From Candidatus Segetimicrobium genomatis (GTDB lineage Bacteria; Sysuimicrobiota; Sysuimicrobiia; Sysuimicrobiales; Segetimicrobiaceae), in the NCBI GenBank assembly GCA_005882275.1, contig VBAK01000114.1, positions 1 to 64,000 of the forward strand: a stretch of DNA of 64,000 nucleotides. The letters run 5' to 3'. Shown here one piece after another: positions 35,753 through 44,508 of this stretch. Each line of letters starts with the position of its first letter. The first letter of the stretch is position 1. The translations under genes and the position numbers were made by a program. The notes beneath the pieces are model-generated. The model had not been told where the DNA came from, made no database searches, and saw only the letters and a program-made list of their open reading frames with translations.

Positions 35753-36022
35753 GTGGACGCGCGCTTCATCGCCTATCTTGTGGTCTCGGCGATCTTGATC
35801 GTGACCCCGGGGCCTGACATGGCCCTGGTCGCGCGCAACGCCGTCAGCGGCGGCTATTCCTCGGCGCGCTCCATGGCATTCGGGGTGGGGGTAGGCATCC
35901 TGCTGTGGGGGATCGGGCTCCTGGTCGCGCGGGCCGCCGCGCGCTTCGGGCCGGGGATCCGGCGCGCCCTGGACGGGGCGGCCGGCGCCGTCATGGTCGG
36001 GCTGGCCGTGGAGCGCCGCTGA
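35753..36022 (+). pseudogene. LysE/RhtB-family exporter with internal deletion
   Basis: An 89-residue frame. The first 60 residues (FIAYLVVSAILIVTPGPDMALV) are a typical LysE/RhtB amino-acid exporter N-terminus with two membrane segments, and the last 25 ([19 protein letters not shown]) resemble the family C-terminus. Full-length members have about 205 residues, so roughly 115 middle residues with several membrane helices are missing, joined in frame near ARAAARFG. Transport activity is unlikely. It starts with GTG and sits tightly between its neighbours, so the deletion kept the operon intact. Confidence 0.72.
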
Positions 36023-36023
36023 T

Positions 36024-36416
36024 ATGGAGCGGCGGCGGTACGCCACCGGCACGCCGTGGGAGCCCATCGTCGGGTACTCGCGGGCCGTTCGGGCCGGGCC
36101 CTTTGTGCACGTCTCGGGCACCACGGCCACCGATGCCTCCGGCAAGATCGTGGGCGCCGGGGACCCGTACGCTCAGACCGTGCAAATCCTCCGGAACATC
36201 GACGCGGCGTTGCGGGCTCTCGGTGGAACGCTCAAGGATGTCGTCCGGACCCGGATCTACGTCACCGACATCGGGGCCTGGGAGCAGATCGGCCGCGCGC
36301 ACGGTGAGGTGTTCCGGGAGATCCGGCCGGCGACCAGCATGGTGGAAGTGAGCCGGCTGATCGCTCCGGAGATCCTCGTGGAGATCGAGGCCGACGCCGT
36401 GCTCGCGGAGGAGTAG
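36024..36416 (+). CDS. RidA/YjgF-family imine deaminase
   Basis: A 130-residue trimeric RidA-family protein that hydrolyses reactive enamines or imines such as 2-aminoacrylate, which arise from PLP enzymes. Conserved parts include [43 protein letters not shown], and [11 protein letters not shown], with the catalytic Arg in RTRIYVTD. It starts one base after the LysE remnant. The cluster of PLP and RidA genes is coherent. Confidence 0.9.
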   Translation: MERRRYATGTPWEPIVGYSRAVRAGPFVHVSGTTATDASGKIVGAGDPYAQTVQILRNIDAALRALGGTLKDVVRTRIYVTDIGAWEQIGRAHGEVFREIRPATSMVEVSRLIAPEILVEIEADAVLAEE

Positions 36417-36501
36417 GCTCCGCCGGCGCCCGCAAGGGACACGATCCCAGCTTCCCGAAGTTGAGCCGCGAGGGGACGGCCGGCGGCGGCGGCCGGGGGG
36501 C

Positions 36502-38070
36502 GTGATGCGTGTGTTCGGGATGAATCTGGGGATCCGTGTCCTCCTGATCGCGGCGGCGGTTGGTCTGGCCGGGGCCGGGATGGCCCGGGGCGCCGGGCCG
36601 GCCGCCGGCGGGGTGATCCATGTCGCCACCAACGCCGAGCCGGGCACGCTCGACTGGACGGCCTCCACGGCGACGGCGACCCGGCTGGTGGCCTGGCACG
36701 TCTATGAGACCCTGTTCGCCCTCGACCGGAACTACGACGTCAAACCTCTCCTGGCGGAAGGCTACTCGGTCAGCGCCGACGGCCTCCACTACACGATCCG
36801 GCTGCGCAGGGGGGTCGCCTTCCACACCGGCCAGCCGATGACCGCGGACGACGTTGTGGCGTCCCTGGAGCGCTGGGGGGAGCTGAGCGGCGGCGGGCGG
36901 GAGACGTTCACGTTCATCAAGCACGTGACGAAGGTCGATCCGGCGACCATCGAGATCACCTTGAACCGCGTGTTCGCCCCGCTCATCGACAATCTCGGGG
37001 ATCCCAAGCAGGCGGCGATCATCATGCCGCAGAGCCTCGCCCGCGCGGCCGGCGCGCAGCCGGCCAGGGACTACATCGGCACCGGGCCGTACGCCTTCCA
37101 GAAATGGGAGCAGGGCCGGCAGATCGTGCTGGCGCGAAACCCGCATTATGCGGCGCGCGCGGAGGACTGGGGCGGGCTCACCGGCCGGAAGGTCGCCTAC
37201 GCCGACGAGATCGACTTCCTCCCGGTCCGCGACGATCAGGTCAGGTTCGCCGGCGTGTCGACCGGAGAGTACGACCTGGCCCTGGAGCTCGCGCCCGATC
37301 TCTACCCGCAGATCAAGGGCAATCCGCATCTCACCGCGGACATCGTGAAGGTGTTCACCTGGCGGGGCGTGGTGTTCAACAAGGCCCGTCCGCCCTTCAA
37401 CGACGCGCGGATGCGGCGGGCCGTCCTCTACGCCATCAAGCCGGGCGATCTGATGGCGGCGGTGGGGCCGAAGGAGTTCTGGAGTCTCGATCCGGCGCTC
37501 TTCTTCCCGCAGCAGGACGCCCTGTACACGACCGTGGGAAAGGACGTCTACAACCACCAGAACCTCGAGAAGGCCAGAGCCCTGATGAAAGAAGCGGGAT
37601 ACGCCGGCCGGACGATCGCGCTCCTGGCGACCAAGGACTATGCCTGGAACTACAACCTGAGCCAGGTCCTGGTCCCGCAGCTCCAGGCGGCCGGGTTTGC
37701 CGTGGACGAGCAGGTCTACGACTGGCCGACGCTGCTGAGCCGGCGGACGAAGAAGGACCTGTGGGACATCTTCCTGACCGGGTTTTCGCCGTCGTTCGAT
37801 CCCACCGCGGTGATCTTCTTCGCCAGAACCTGGCCGGGATTCTACGAGAGCGCGGCGATGGACGATCTGCTGAGCCGGTGGGGGCAAACCTCCCCCAGGG
37901 ATGCCGCGGGGCGGAAGGCGCTGATCGAGCAGATCCAGGCGACGTTCTACACGGACGTCCCGGTGGCGAAGATCGGCAACGAGTACGGCCTCGAAGTGTA
38001 CAACGACCACCTGCGCGGCTACACGAGCTACTTCGACGTGCGGTTCTGGAACGTGTGGGTGACGCGGTAG
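36502..38070 (+). CDS. Family 5 extracellular solute-binding protein
   Basis: A 522-residue secreted binding protein with a signal segment (LGIRVLLIAAAVGLAGAGMARG). The mature part carries the SBP_bac_5 pattern NAEPGTLDWTASTATATRLV, YTIRLRRGVAFHTGQPMTADDVV and YIGTGPYAFQKWEQGRQI. It precedes two permeases of the same system. It differs substantially from the binding protein at 26.6-28.1 kb, so the two clusters are not a recent duplication. The start is GTG at 36502 or ATG at 36505. Confidence 0.9.
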   Translation: MMRVFGMNLGIRVLLIAAAVGLAGAGMARGAGPAAGGVIHVATNAEPGTLDWTASTATATRLVAWHVYETLFALDRNYDVKPLLAEGYSVSADGLHYTIRLRRGVAFHTGQPMTADDVVASLERWGELSGGGRETFTFIKHVTKVDPATIEITLNRVFAPLIDNLGDPKQAAIIMPQSLARAAGAQPARDYIGTGPYAFQKWEQGRQIVLARNPHYAARAEDWGGLTGRKVAYADEIDFLPVRDDQVRFAGVSTGEYDLALELAPDLYPQIKGNPHLTADIVKVFTWRGVVFNKARPPFNDARMRRAVLYAIKPGDLMAAVGPKEFWSLDPALFFPQQDALYTTVGKDVYNHQNLEKARALMKEAGYAGRTIALLATKDYAWNYNLSQVLVPQLQAAGFAVDEQVYDWPTLLSRRTKKDLWDIFLTGFSPSFDPTAVIFFARTWPGFYESAAMDDLLSRWGQTSPRDAAGRKALIEQIQATFYTDVPVAKIGNEYGLEVYNDHLRGYTSYFDVRFWNVWVTR

Positions 38071-38092
38071 CGAGAACGATCGTGCCGGCCAC

Positions 38093-39034
38093 GTGACGCG
38101 GTACCTCGCCGGGCGCGTGGCCGCGCTCCTGCCGGTGCTGCTGGCCGTCGGCGTCACGGCGTTCCTGCTCCTTCACCTGATTCCGGGCGACCCGGCCGCG
38201 GTGATCCTCGGCCCGGATGCCTCGGCCGCCCAGGTGGCGCGCCTCCGGCACGCGCTCGGCCTGGACCGGCCGCTGGCCGTTCAGCTGGCGCTGTGGCTTG
38301 GCCGGCTGCTGCGGGGCAACCTGGGGGACTCGATCTTCCTCCGCCAGACCGTGGCGCAGGCGATCTGGCAGCACCTCGGGCCGACGGCAGGCCTGACCGC
38401 GCTCGCCGAGATGCTGGCGATCGGCGCGGCCATCCCCTCGGGTGTGCTGGCGGCGTGGAAGCGGCACAGCCGGTTCGACCAGGTCTTCATGTCCGCCGTC
38501 CTGCTCGGGGTGTCCATCCCATCGTTCTGGATGGGACTCAACCTGATCGCCGTGTTCGCCGTGGCCGCCCGCTGGTTTCCCGTCGCGGGGTACGAGTCAC
38601 CCCTCCGGGGCGTCGGGCCCTGGCTCCGGCACCTGCTCCTCCCGGCTCTGGCGCTGGCGTTCACCCAGGCCGGGCTGATCGCCCGGATGGCGCGGGACGC
38701 CACGATCGAGATCCTGGACGAGGACTACATCCGGACGGCGCGGAGCAAGGGTGTGGCCGACGCGGCGGTGCTCCTCAGGCACGCGCTTCGCAACGCCCTG
38801 ATCCCGACGGTGACGGTCATCGGCACGAGCCTGGCCAACCTCCTGTCGGGGGCCGTGGTCGTGGAGTCGGTGTTCGTCCTGCCCGGGATCGGCAGCCTGG
38901 TGATCCAGTCCGTCAGCCGGCGCGACTATCCCGTCATCGAGGGCGTGGTGCTGTTTGCGGCGGCCGTGTACGTGCTGCTCAACCTGGCCGTGGACCTGCT
39001 CTACGCGGTCATCGACCCGCGCGTCAGGTACTAG
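38093..39034 (+). CDS. Peptide-type ABC transporter permease, DppB-like
   Basis: A 313-residue permease with LLHLIPGDPAAVILGPDASA, LRGNLGDSIF, the EAA loop DYIRTARSKGVADAAVLLRHALRNA and VVVESVFVLPGIGSLVIQSV. It starts with GTG 22 bases after the binding-protein gene. Part of the second oligopeptide-type cluster, which also lacks an ATPase gene in the window. Confidence 0.91.
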   Translation: MTRYLAGRVAALLPVLLAVGVTAFLLLHLIPGDPAAVILGPDASAAQVARLRHALGLDRPLAVQLALWLGRLLRGNLGDSIFLRQTVAQAIWQHLGPTAGLTALAEMLAIGAAIPSGVLAAWKRHSRFDQVFMSAVLLGVSIPSFWMGLNLIAVFAVAARWFPVAGYESPLRGVGPWLRHLLLPALALAFTQAGLIARMARDATIEILDEDYIRTARSKGVADAAVLLRHALRNALIPTVTVIGTSLANLLSGAVVVESVFVLPGIGSLVIQSVSRRDYPVIEGVVLFAAAVYVLLNLAVDLLYAVIDPRVRY

Positions 39035-39038
39035 CCGG

Positions 39039-39884
39039 ATGGCGCGCTTCGTCACACTGCTGGTCCGGCGCCGGCCGATGGCGGCGGCGGCGCTCGCGGT
39101 GCTCGGTCTGCTCTCGCTCGCCGCCCTCGCCGCGCCGTGGCTGGGGCTGCCGGCCCCCGACCGGATCGAGATGGCCGCCCGGCTCCATCCGCCGTCGTCC
39201 GTCCATCCGTTCGGGACCGACAACTTCGGACGCGACGTGTTCGCGCGGGTCCTCTACAGCGGGCGGGTCTCCCTGCCGATCGGGCTCGCCGTGATGGCGC
39301 TCAGCACCGTCCTCGGCACCGCGGCCGGGCTGCTCACCGGGTACTACCGATGGCTGGACACCACCCTGACGCGGCTCCTCGATGGTCTGATGGCCTTTCC
39401 CGCCATCCTGCTGGCCATCGCCCTGGTGGCCGCCCTTGGGGTGGGCGCCCGCAACGAGGTCATCGCCATCGCGCTCGTGTACTTCCCGCGGACGGCGAGG
39501 ATCGTGCGGGCCTCGACCCTGCAGCTGCGGGAACGGGCCTTCGTGGAGGCCGCGGTCGCGTTGGGCGGAGGGGACGTCCGCATCCTGACGGCGCACATCC
39601 TCAAGAACGCGGTCCCTCCGCTGATCGTCCAGTCGACATTCGTCTTCGCGGAAGCGATCCTGGCGGACGCGGCGCTGTCCTTCCTGGGCCTGGGCGTCAA
39701 GCCGCCCACGCCGACGTGGGGGAACATGCTGGACGAGGCCCACGTCTTCATCGCCCTGGCGCCGTGGTTCATCGTCTTTCCGGGGACGGCCATCGTGGCG
39801 ACCGTGCTGTCGCTGAACCTGGTCGGCGACGCCGTGCGCGACCTGGCCGACCCGCACGCGGTCGCCGGACGAGGCCTGGGGTGA
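39039..39884 (+). CDS. Peptide-type ABC transporter permease, DppC-like
   Basis: A 281-residue permease with the DppC patterns HPFGTDNFGRDVFARVLYSG, the EAA loop FVEAAVALGGGDVRILTAHIL and LSFLGLGVKPPTPTWGNML. The ATG at 39039 lies 4 bases after the partner permease. It is convergent with the MFS gene, 8 bases away. Confidence 0.91.
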   Translation: MARFVTLLVRRRPMAAAALAVLGLLSLAALAAPWLGLPAPDRIEMAARLHPPSSVHPFGTDNFGRDVFARVLYSGRVSLPIGLAVMALSTVLGTAAGLLTGYYRWLDTTLTRLLDGLMAFPAILLAIALVAALGVGARNEVIAIALVYFPRTARIVRASTLQLRERAFVEAAVALGGGDVRILTAHILKNAVPPLIVQSTFVFAEAILADAALSFLGLGVKPPTPTWGNMLDEAHVFIALAPWFIVFPGTAIVATVLSLNLVGDAVRDLADPHAVAGRGLG

Positions 39885-39892
39885 GCGCGCGC

Positions 39893-41161
39893 TCAGGCCT
39901 CTGCCGAGAAGACGCGCCCCCTGGGCTCCGGTCCGGCGGCGACCACGATGGCGAGGGCGACCAGCGCCATCGCGATGGTGATCCCGATCGACTGCCCGAG
40001 GGACATGCCGCCCCGGTGGAACAGCGCCTGGAGTGTCGGGGTGAACGACCCGATCGCCGCCCCGACGTGGTAGGCGGCGCCCGGGCCGGCGCCGCGCGCC
40101 GCCGTGGGGAAGCGCTCGGCGAGGTAGGCCGGAGCCACCCCCCACAGGCCGACCCCGATGGCGCCTTCGAGCATGCCGCCGATCAGCACCTGCGTGTGGT
40201 TGAGGGTCAGCGCGTACCAGGGGATGAACGCGAGGCCGACGAGTGCGAAGAGGACGAGGGTGGTCCTGCGCCCGAGACGCTCCGAGATCGGCCCGGCGGT
40301 CCAGTACCCGGCGATGCTCCCCAGGTTCAACAGGACCAGGAACAGGGTCTTCTGCCCCACGGTGAGATGCAGCTCGGTGCTCAGAAAGGTCGGCCAGAAT
40401 GAGGAGATCGCATAGTACGAGAACATCATGGCGCCCATGACAAGAAACGCATGGAGGGTCGTGCCGATCAGGTCCGGACCAAACAAGCGCAGCAGCGACA
40501 CTTGATCGGAGCGGCCTTCCCGGCGCAGCTTCTCGCGCCGCGCGCGCCACACCGGTGACTCCGGCACGCGGCGGCGGATATAGAGGACCAGCAGCGCCGG
40601 CAGCGCGCCGATCCAGAAGAGCGCCCGCCAGCCCCACATCGGGAACACCACGAAGTACACGATCGTGGCCAGCAGATACCCGACCGGCCACCCCCCCTGC
40701 AGGAATCCCGAGGCGACCCCGCGGGATCGCTGGGGCCAGCTCTCCATCGCCAGCGGGGTCCCGGCCGCCCACTCGCCGCCCATGCCCACGCCAAACAGCA
40801 GCCGGAGGACCAGGAACGTCGTGTAATTCGGGGCGAACCCGGAGAGGAGCTCGAAGAACGAGAACGCGATAATGGACACCATCAAGGGCAGCCGGCGCCC
40901 GACGCGATCGGCCCACGTCCCCACCAGCACCCCGCCGATCAGGCGGCAGAACAGCGTTCCGGTGATCACCGCCCCCATCGCGACAAGGCTGACGCCGAAG
41001 GTCCCGGCAATGTTGCCGAGCACCAGCAGGAGAATGGTGAAGTCGAACGCATCGAGCACCCAGCCCGCCCAGGCGGCGAGCAGCGTCCGCCGCTGGTCAG
41101 GTGTGACTTCGGACCACCACGGGGCCTGCGCGCGGGCTCCCATGGCCATGGTCAGGTCCAT
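39893..41161 (-). CDS. MFS transporter, metabolite:proton symporter type
   Basis: A 422-residue carrier with about 12 membrane segments. The loop ADRVGRRLPLMVS between helices 2 and 3 is the MFS signature, and FDFTILLLVLGNIAGTFGVS in helix 1 with RLLFGVGMGGEWAAGTPLAMESW match the sugar/carboxylate symporter group (lactate, benzoate or sialic acid type). The ATG follows AAGGGGGG. The substrate is unknown. Confidence 0.88.
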   Translation of the reverse strand: MDLTMAMGARAQAPWWSEVTPDQRRTLLAAWAGWVLDAFDFTILLLVLGNIAGTFGVSLVAMGAVITGTLFCRLIGGVLVGTWADRVGRRLPLMVSIIAFSFFELLSGFAPNYTTFLVLRLLFGVGMGGEWAAGTPLAMESWPQRSRGVASGFLQGGWPVGYLLATIVYFVVFPMWGWRALFWIGALPALLVLYIRRRVPESPVWRARREKLRREGRSDQVSLLRLFGPDLIGTTLHAFLVMGAMMFSYYAISSFWPTFLSTELHLTVGQKTLFLVLLNLGSIAGYWTAGPISERLGRRTTLVLFALVGLAFIPWYALTLNHTQVLIGGMLEGAIGVGLWGVAPAYLAERFPTAARGAGPGAAYHVGAAIGSFTPTLQALFHRGGMSLGQSIGITIAMALVALAIVVAAGPEPRGRVFSAEA

Positions 41162-41200
41162 GTCAGTTCCCCCCTTCGCACCGAAGCGCTTTGGAACGCG

Positions 41201-41971
41201 CTATTTCATGCCGATCCGCTTGGCGATATCGGGATTGAGCGCGTAGAGGCCGACCGTCTCGCCCAGGGCCAGGATGTGATTCTCCATCGCCCTGAGCGCT
41301 TCGAGTCCGTCGACCTTCCCGTGCACAGCGAGCATGGAGACGTTGAGCGCGTACACCATGAAGTGGTAGTGGTGCGGGATCTCATCGTTCCAGGGCGGGC
41401 AGGGGCCGTCGTACCCGCCGTAGTCGCCCTTCATCGCCGGGTTGCCGGCGAAGAAGGAGCCGTAGTCGTTGACCCCGCGGTTGCCGTACTTGGTCATGCC
41501 CGGCTTCTTGCCGTGCGGGGTGACGCCGTTCGAGTCCGCGCCGGCGGGGATGCTGGTGGTCGTCGCCGGGATATCGACCAGGATCCAGTGGTAGAAGTTG
41601 ATGCGCCTCAGGCTGGCGGGGATGGTCTGGCCTTCTTTATTGACCGCGTCGAAGATCGACGGCACATCGGGGTCGACCACGATGACGGCGTAGGACTCCG
41701 TCCCGTCGGGCCCCTTGGACCAGGAGATCTCCGGGTTCTTGTTGGGGCCGAGGGTGACGTGGCCCTGCGCGGCCGGGACGCAGAAGGCGAACTGGCCGGG
41801 AATGGGCCCATTCGGCTTGACGCCGGCGACGGTGACGTCGATCGCGGGCGCTGCCGCCGCCCGACCGATCAGGCTGTCGCCCGCCGGCCCGGCCGCGCCG
41901 CCGGCCGCCAGGAGCCCGCCGGCCACCGCAAGGAGTGCCGTCCCCCACATGGTCTTCCGGTCTCGCGCCAT
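41201..41971 (-). CDS. Secreted PEBP-family (YbhB/YbcL) protein
   Basis: A 256-residue secreted protein of the phosphatidylethanolamine-binding protein family. A signal segment (TMWGTALLAVAGGLLAAGG) is followed by the ligand-site motif YAVIVVDPDVP, the later YGGYDGPCPPWNDEIPHHYHFMVYAL and a C-terminal helix. Relatives include RKIP and bacterial YbhB, whose ligands are largely unknown. The ATG at 41971 follows a strong AAGGAGG. Confidence 0.88.
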   Translation of the reverse strand: MARDRKTMWGTALLAVAGGLLAAGGAAGPAGDSLIGRAAAAPAIDVTVAGVKPNGPIPGQFAFCVPAAQGHVTLGPNKNPEISWSKGPDGTESYAVIVVDPDVPSIFDAVNKEGQTIPASLRRINFYHWILVDIPATTTSIPAGADSNGVTPHGKKPGMTKYGNRGVNDYGSFFAGNPAMKGDYGGYDGPCPPWNDEIPHHYHFMVYALNVSMLAVHGKVDGLEALRAMENHILALGETVGLYALNPDIAKRIGMK

Positions 41972-42048
41972 CTCCTGCCCTCCTTCTTTTCGCGCTCTTC
42001 GCGATTGCGACGCCGCGGTCCGGCCTGCCGCCGCCGCGATGCGCCGGC

Positions 42049-42945
42049 TCAGCGGAATACTCCTCGGGCCGCGCCCCACAGGAGCACGGCTCCCAGCACG
42101 ATCCGGTACCAGACGAAGACCCAGCTCGTGTGCTCTTTGAGGTAGCGCACCAGTCCCCACAGCGCGAGATAGGACGCCGCGCTGCCCGAGGCCAATCCCA
42201 GCGCCAGCAGCGCCCAGCCGTGGGCGTGCAGCCCGGCCTTGCGGAGGCTCCACAGCTCCACGAGCCCCGCCAGCGCGATCGCCGGCAGGCCGAGAAGGAA
42301 CGAGAACCAGGCGGCGGTGGCGCGCTCCATCCCCAGGGCCAGCGCGGCCGTCAGCGTGGAGCCGGACCGGGACACTCCCGGCACCAGGGCGAACGCCTGG
42401 GCGATCCCGACGGCGATGCCGTCCCCAAGGGTCAGGTCGGATTCCCGGCGCCTGGCCCGGCCCGAGGTGCTCTGCCCGTAGCGTTCGGCGAGCGCCAGCA
42501 GCGCGCCCATGACGATGCACGCCCACCCGATCACCGCGATGTTCCGGAGGGGCGACCCGCACCCCTCCAGTGTCCTCTTCAGCGCGAGCCCGGCGATCGC
42601 GATCGGGAGCGTGCCGAGGACGATCCCGGCCGTGACCCGGAACGAATGGTCCTGCCAGTCTCCCCGCCGGGCCGCCTCCGCCGCGCGCCCGGCGATACGG
42701 AGGGCGTCCCCGCCCAGGAAGCTGATCACGGCGAGGAGGCTGGCCAGCTGCATGGCGGCGGAGAAGGCCGACCCCGGGTCCGGCCACCCCAGGAGGCTCG
42801 GGATGACGCGGAGGTGCGCCGTGCTGCTGATCGGCAGGAGCTCGGTGATCCCCTGGACGATCCCAAGGGTGACCATGCGCCAGACTCCGAGCTGCGTGAA
42901 ACTGATGTTGACCTGACCGGCTTCCGCGCAGGGAACGGGCGTCAT
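42049..42945 (-). CDS. uppP: Undecaprenyl-diphosphate phosphatase UppP (BacA)
   Basis: A 298-residue membrane phosphatase that recycles the lipid carrier for peptidoglycan and gives bacitracin tolerance. The two family signatures are visible: GIVQGITELLPISSTAHLRV (with Glu and Ser of the active site) and LVPGVSRSGSTLTAALALG with its catalytic Arg. About eight hydrophobic segments. The ATG at 42945 follows GGAGGG. Confidence 0.95.
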   Translation of the reverse strand: MTPVPCAEAGQVNISFTQLGVWRMVTLGIVQGITELLPISSTAHLRVIPSLLGWPDPGSAFSAAMQLASLLAVISFLGGDALRIAGRAAEAARRGDWQDHSFRVTAGIVLGTLPIAIAGLALKRTLEGCGSPLRNIAVIGWACIVMGALLALAERYGQSTSGRARRRESDLTLGDGIAVGIAQAFALVPGVSRSGSTLTAALALGMERATAAWFSFLLGLPAIALAGLVELWSLRKAGLHAHGWALLALGLASGSAASYLALWGLVRYLKEHTSWVFVWYRIVLGAVLLWGAARGVFR

Positions 42946-43070
42946 CGACTCCCTCCGTGCAGTCTCCACGAAAAGTTCGCTCCCGAGCCGGTCGAAGCCC
43001 TGCAGCGTGTTGCCGCTTTCGCCGGCCGAAAGGTCTGGGGAGGAAGGCGGGGTCTTCGAGGGCCCGACGC

Positions 43071-43703
43071 CTAGCGCCGGGGCCCGTCTCCCTGGGGGGC
43101 CTGCCGCATCGCGGCAATCTGCGCGGCCGCCGCCTCGGTCGCGCGCTCGAGGTCCTCGCGTTCCTGGCCGGGCGGAGGGATCGGGATCCCGATGCGCACG
43201 ATGACGGGCCGGCGCCGCGGCATGATTCGCCCAAGGGGGAGCGCGTCCGCGGTCCCGGTGATCGCGACCGGGACCAGGGGCGCGCGGGCGCGGGCGGCCA
43301 TGAGCGCCGCGCCCCGGTGGAACGGGCGGAGCCGGCCGTCGGGGCTGATGCCTCCCTCGGGAAAGACGATGAGCAGCGCTCCGTCCCTCAGCGCCTGCAG
43401 GCTGCGCTTGAGCGCCGTCGCGTCGACGCCGCCGCGGTTGAGGGGAATCGCCAGCGGGCCGTAGGCCCGCATCACCAGGCGCACCCCCCGCATCCGCCAC
43501 AGCTCTTCCATTGCAAGAAACGCCGGCTTCCGCGGCATCGCCAGCGGGAGGATGATGGGATCCAGCCAGCTGATGTGATTCGCGACGATCACGGCGGCCC
43601 CGGTTCGCGGCAGCCGCGCCGCACCGATCACGGTCAGCCGGAACAGCGCCCGCGCGAACGCCCAGACGGCCACATAGAGGGCGCGGTAGAGAATGCCGTC
43701 CAG
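43071..43703 (-). CDS. 1-acyl-glycerol-3-phosphate acyltransferase-like (PlsC family)
   Basis: About 210 residues with acyltransferase block I NHISWLDP (His and Asp of HX4D), block II near the LNRGGVDATALK stretch, block III FPEGGISPDG and block IV LVPVAI. It probably makes phosphatidic acid. No ATG, GTG or TTG gives the family N-terminus: a GTG at 43673 cuts into the first helix, and a GTG at 43877 would run 136 bases into the MOSC gene. A CTG at 43703, with AAGGGG 7 bases upstream, fits best, so the start is uncertain. Confidence 0.85.
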   Translation of the reverse strand: MDGILYRALYVAVWAFARALFRLTVIGAARLPRTGAAVIVANHISWLDPIILPLAMPRKPAFLAMEELWRMRGVRLVMRAYGPLAIPLNRGGVDATALKRSLQALRDGALLIVFPEGGISPDGRLRPFHRGAALMAARARAPLVPVAITGTADALPLGRIMPRRRPVIVRIGIPIPPPGQEREDLERATEAAAAQIAAMRQAPQGDGPRR

Positions 43704-43741
43704 GAGAATCCCCTTGGCGTGCGGTGGGACCGGCCGGGACG

Positions 43742-44206
43742 CTACGATCCCTGCACCGGGTCTCCGGGCCGGATCACCCCACCGGTCAGGATCTGCGCGC
43801 GCAGGCCGCCCCGGTGGACCAACCCGGCTCTCACGCCTTCGCGGGTGAGCCCTTCGAGGTGGCCGCAGGGCTCGCACAGGCGGATCCCCCGCAGGCCGAC
43901 GGCGCCGACGGTGAACTCCCGACCGACCAGCTGGTTGAGCGGGACGCCCCGGGTGGCGATGTTGCGGCGGCTGTCCCCGGGATCCAGCGCCACGCGGTAG
44001 TCGCGCTTCAACGCTTCGATCGCCTCGATCTCGATCAAGGTGACCTCGCGGTCGGGCCCGGGCTTCTCCGAGTACGTCCCCTTCCGGTGAAAGTAGCGGT
44101 CCCCCTCCAGGCCCTGCCCGGGAACGGCGCGCACCTCTTTGACCGGGATCATCTTCGCGGCCGCGTCCGGCGCGATATGGATGGCAACGACGGTTCCTTT
44201 GAACAC
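43742..44206 (-). CDS. MOSC-domain protein
   Basis: A 154-residue stand-alone MOSC domain, the C-terminal unit of molybdenum-cofactor sulfurases; relatives bind or transfer sulfur or Moco. VRAVPGQGLEGDRYFHRKGTY begins the core, RRNIATRGVPLNQLVG follows, and the conserved cysteine lies in IRLCEPCGHLEGL. A second Cys three residues later is also typical. It precedes the acyltransferase on the same strand. Confidence 0.87.
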   Translation of the reverse strand: MFKGTVVAIHIAPDAAAKMIPVKEVRAVPGQGLEGDRYFHRKGTYSEKPGPDREVTLIEIEAIEALKRDYRVALDPGDSRRNIATRGVPLNQLVGREFTVGAVGLRGIRLCEPCGHLEGLTREGVRAGLVHRGGLRAQILTGGVIRPGDPVQGS

Positions 44207-44508
44207 CGGCTCAGACTCCCTTCGCCGTCCACCCTCTGGGGTGCCCGGCTGCGCGTCTCGCTAGCCATATTTTGCAGCGGCCATGCAGATCCTGCGCCCG
44301 CCGGGGGCCGCGCCCGCGGGGGGGCCGGACCAACGGGGCGTTTTGCGAGAGCGGAGGATGTGCGGCCCCGGCCTAGAACTGGAAGACACGGAAGCTCAGG
44401 CACGAGCGAACCAGGCCCGGCTCCGCGCGCCGCCGGTGCCCTCGCGGCGTCATCGGCTGGTCGGTGAGCGCAGGACGCCGGAAAAGGAAAGAGGTGGGAG
44501 GCGTGCGA
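44207..44508. other. Non-coding region upstream of the first GH5 gene
   Basis: No gene or recognised riboswitch. Contains GC-rich inverted segments (around 44291-44330) that could form hairpins, but no clear -35/-10 pair. An A+T patch near 44264-44275 (CCATATTTT) is the only promoter-like spot. Confidence 0.4.

Noticed and set aside
44207-44508. Possible riboswitch upstream of the first GH5 gene
   Set aside because: Compared by eye with c-di-GMP and c-di-AMP riboswitch cores; the invariant core bases were not found.
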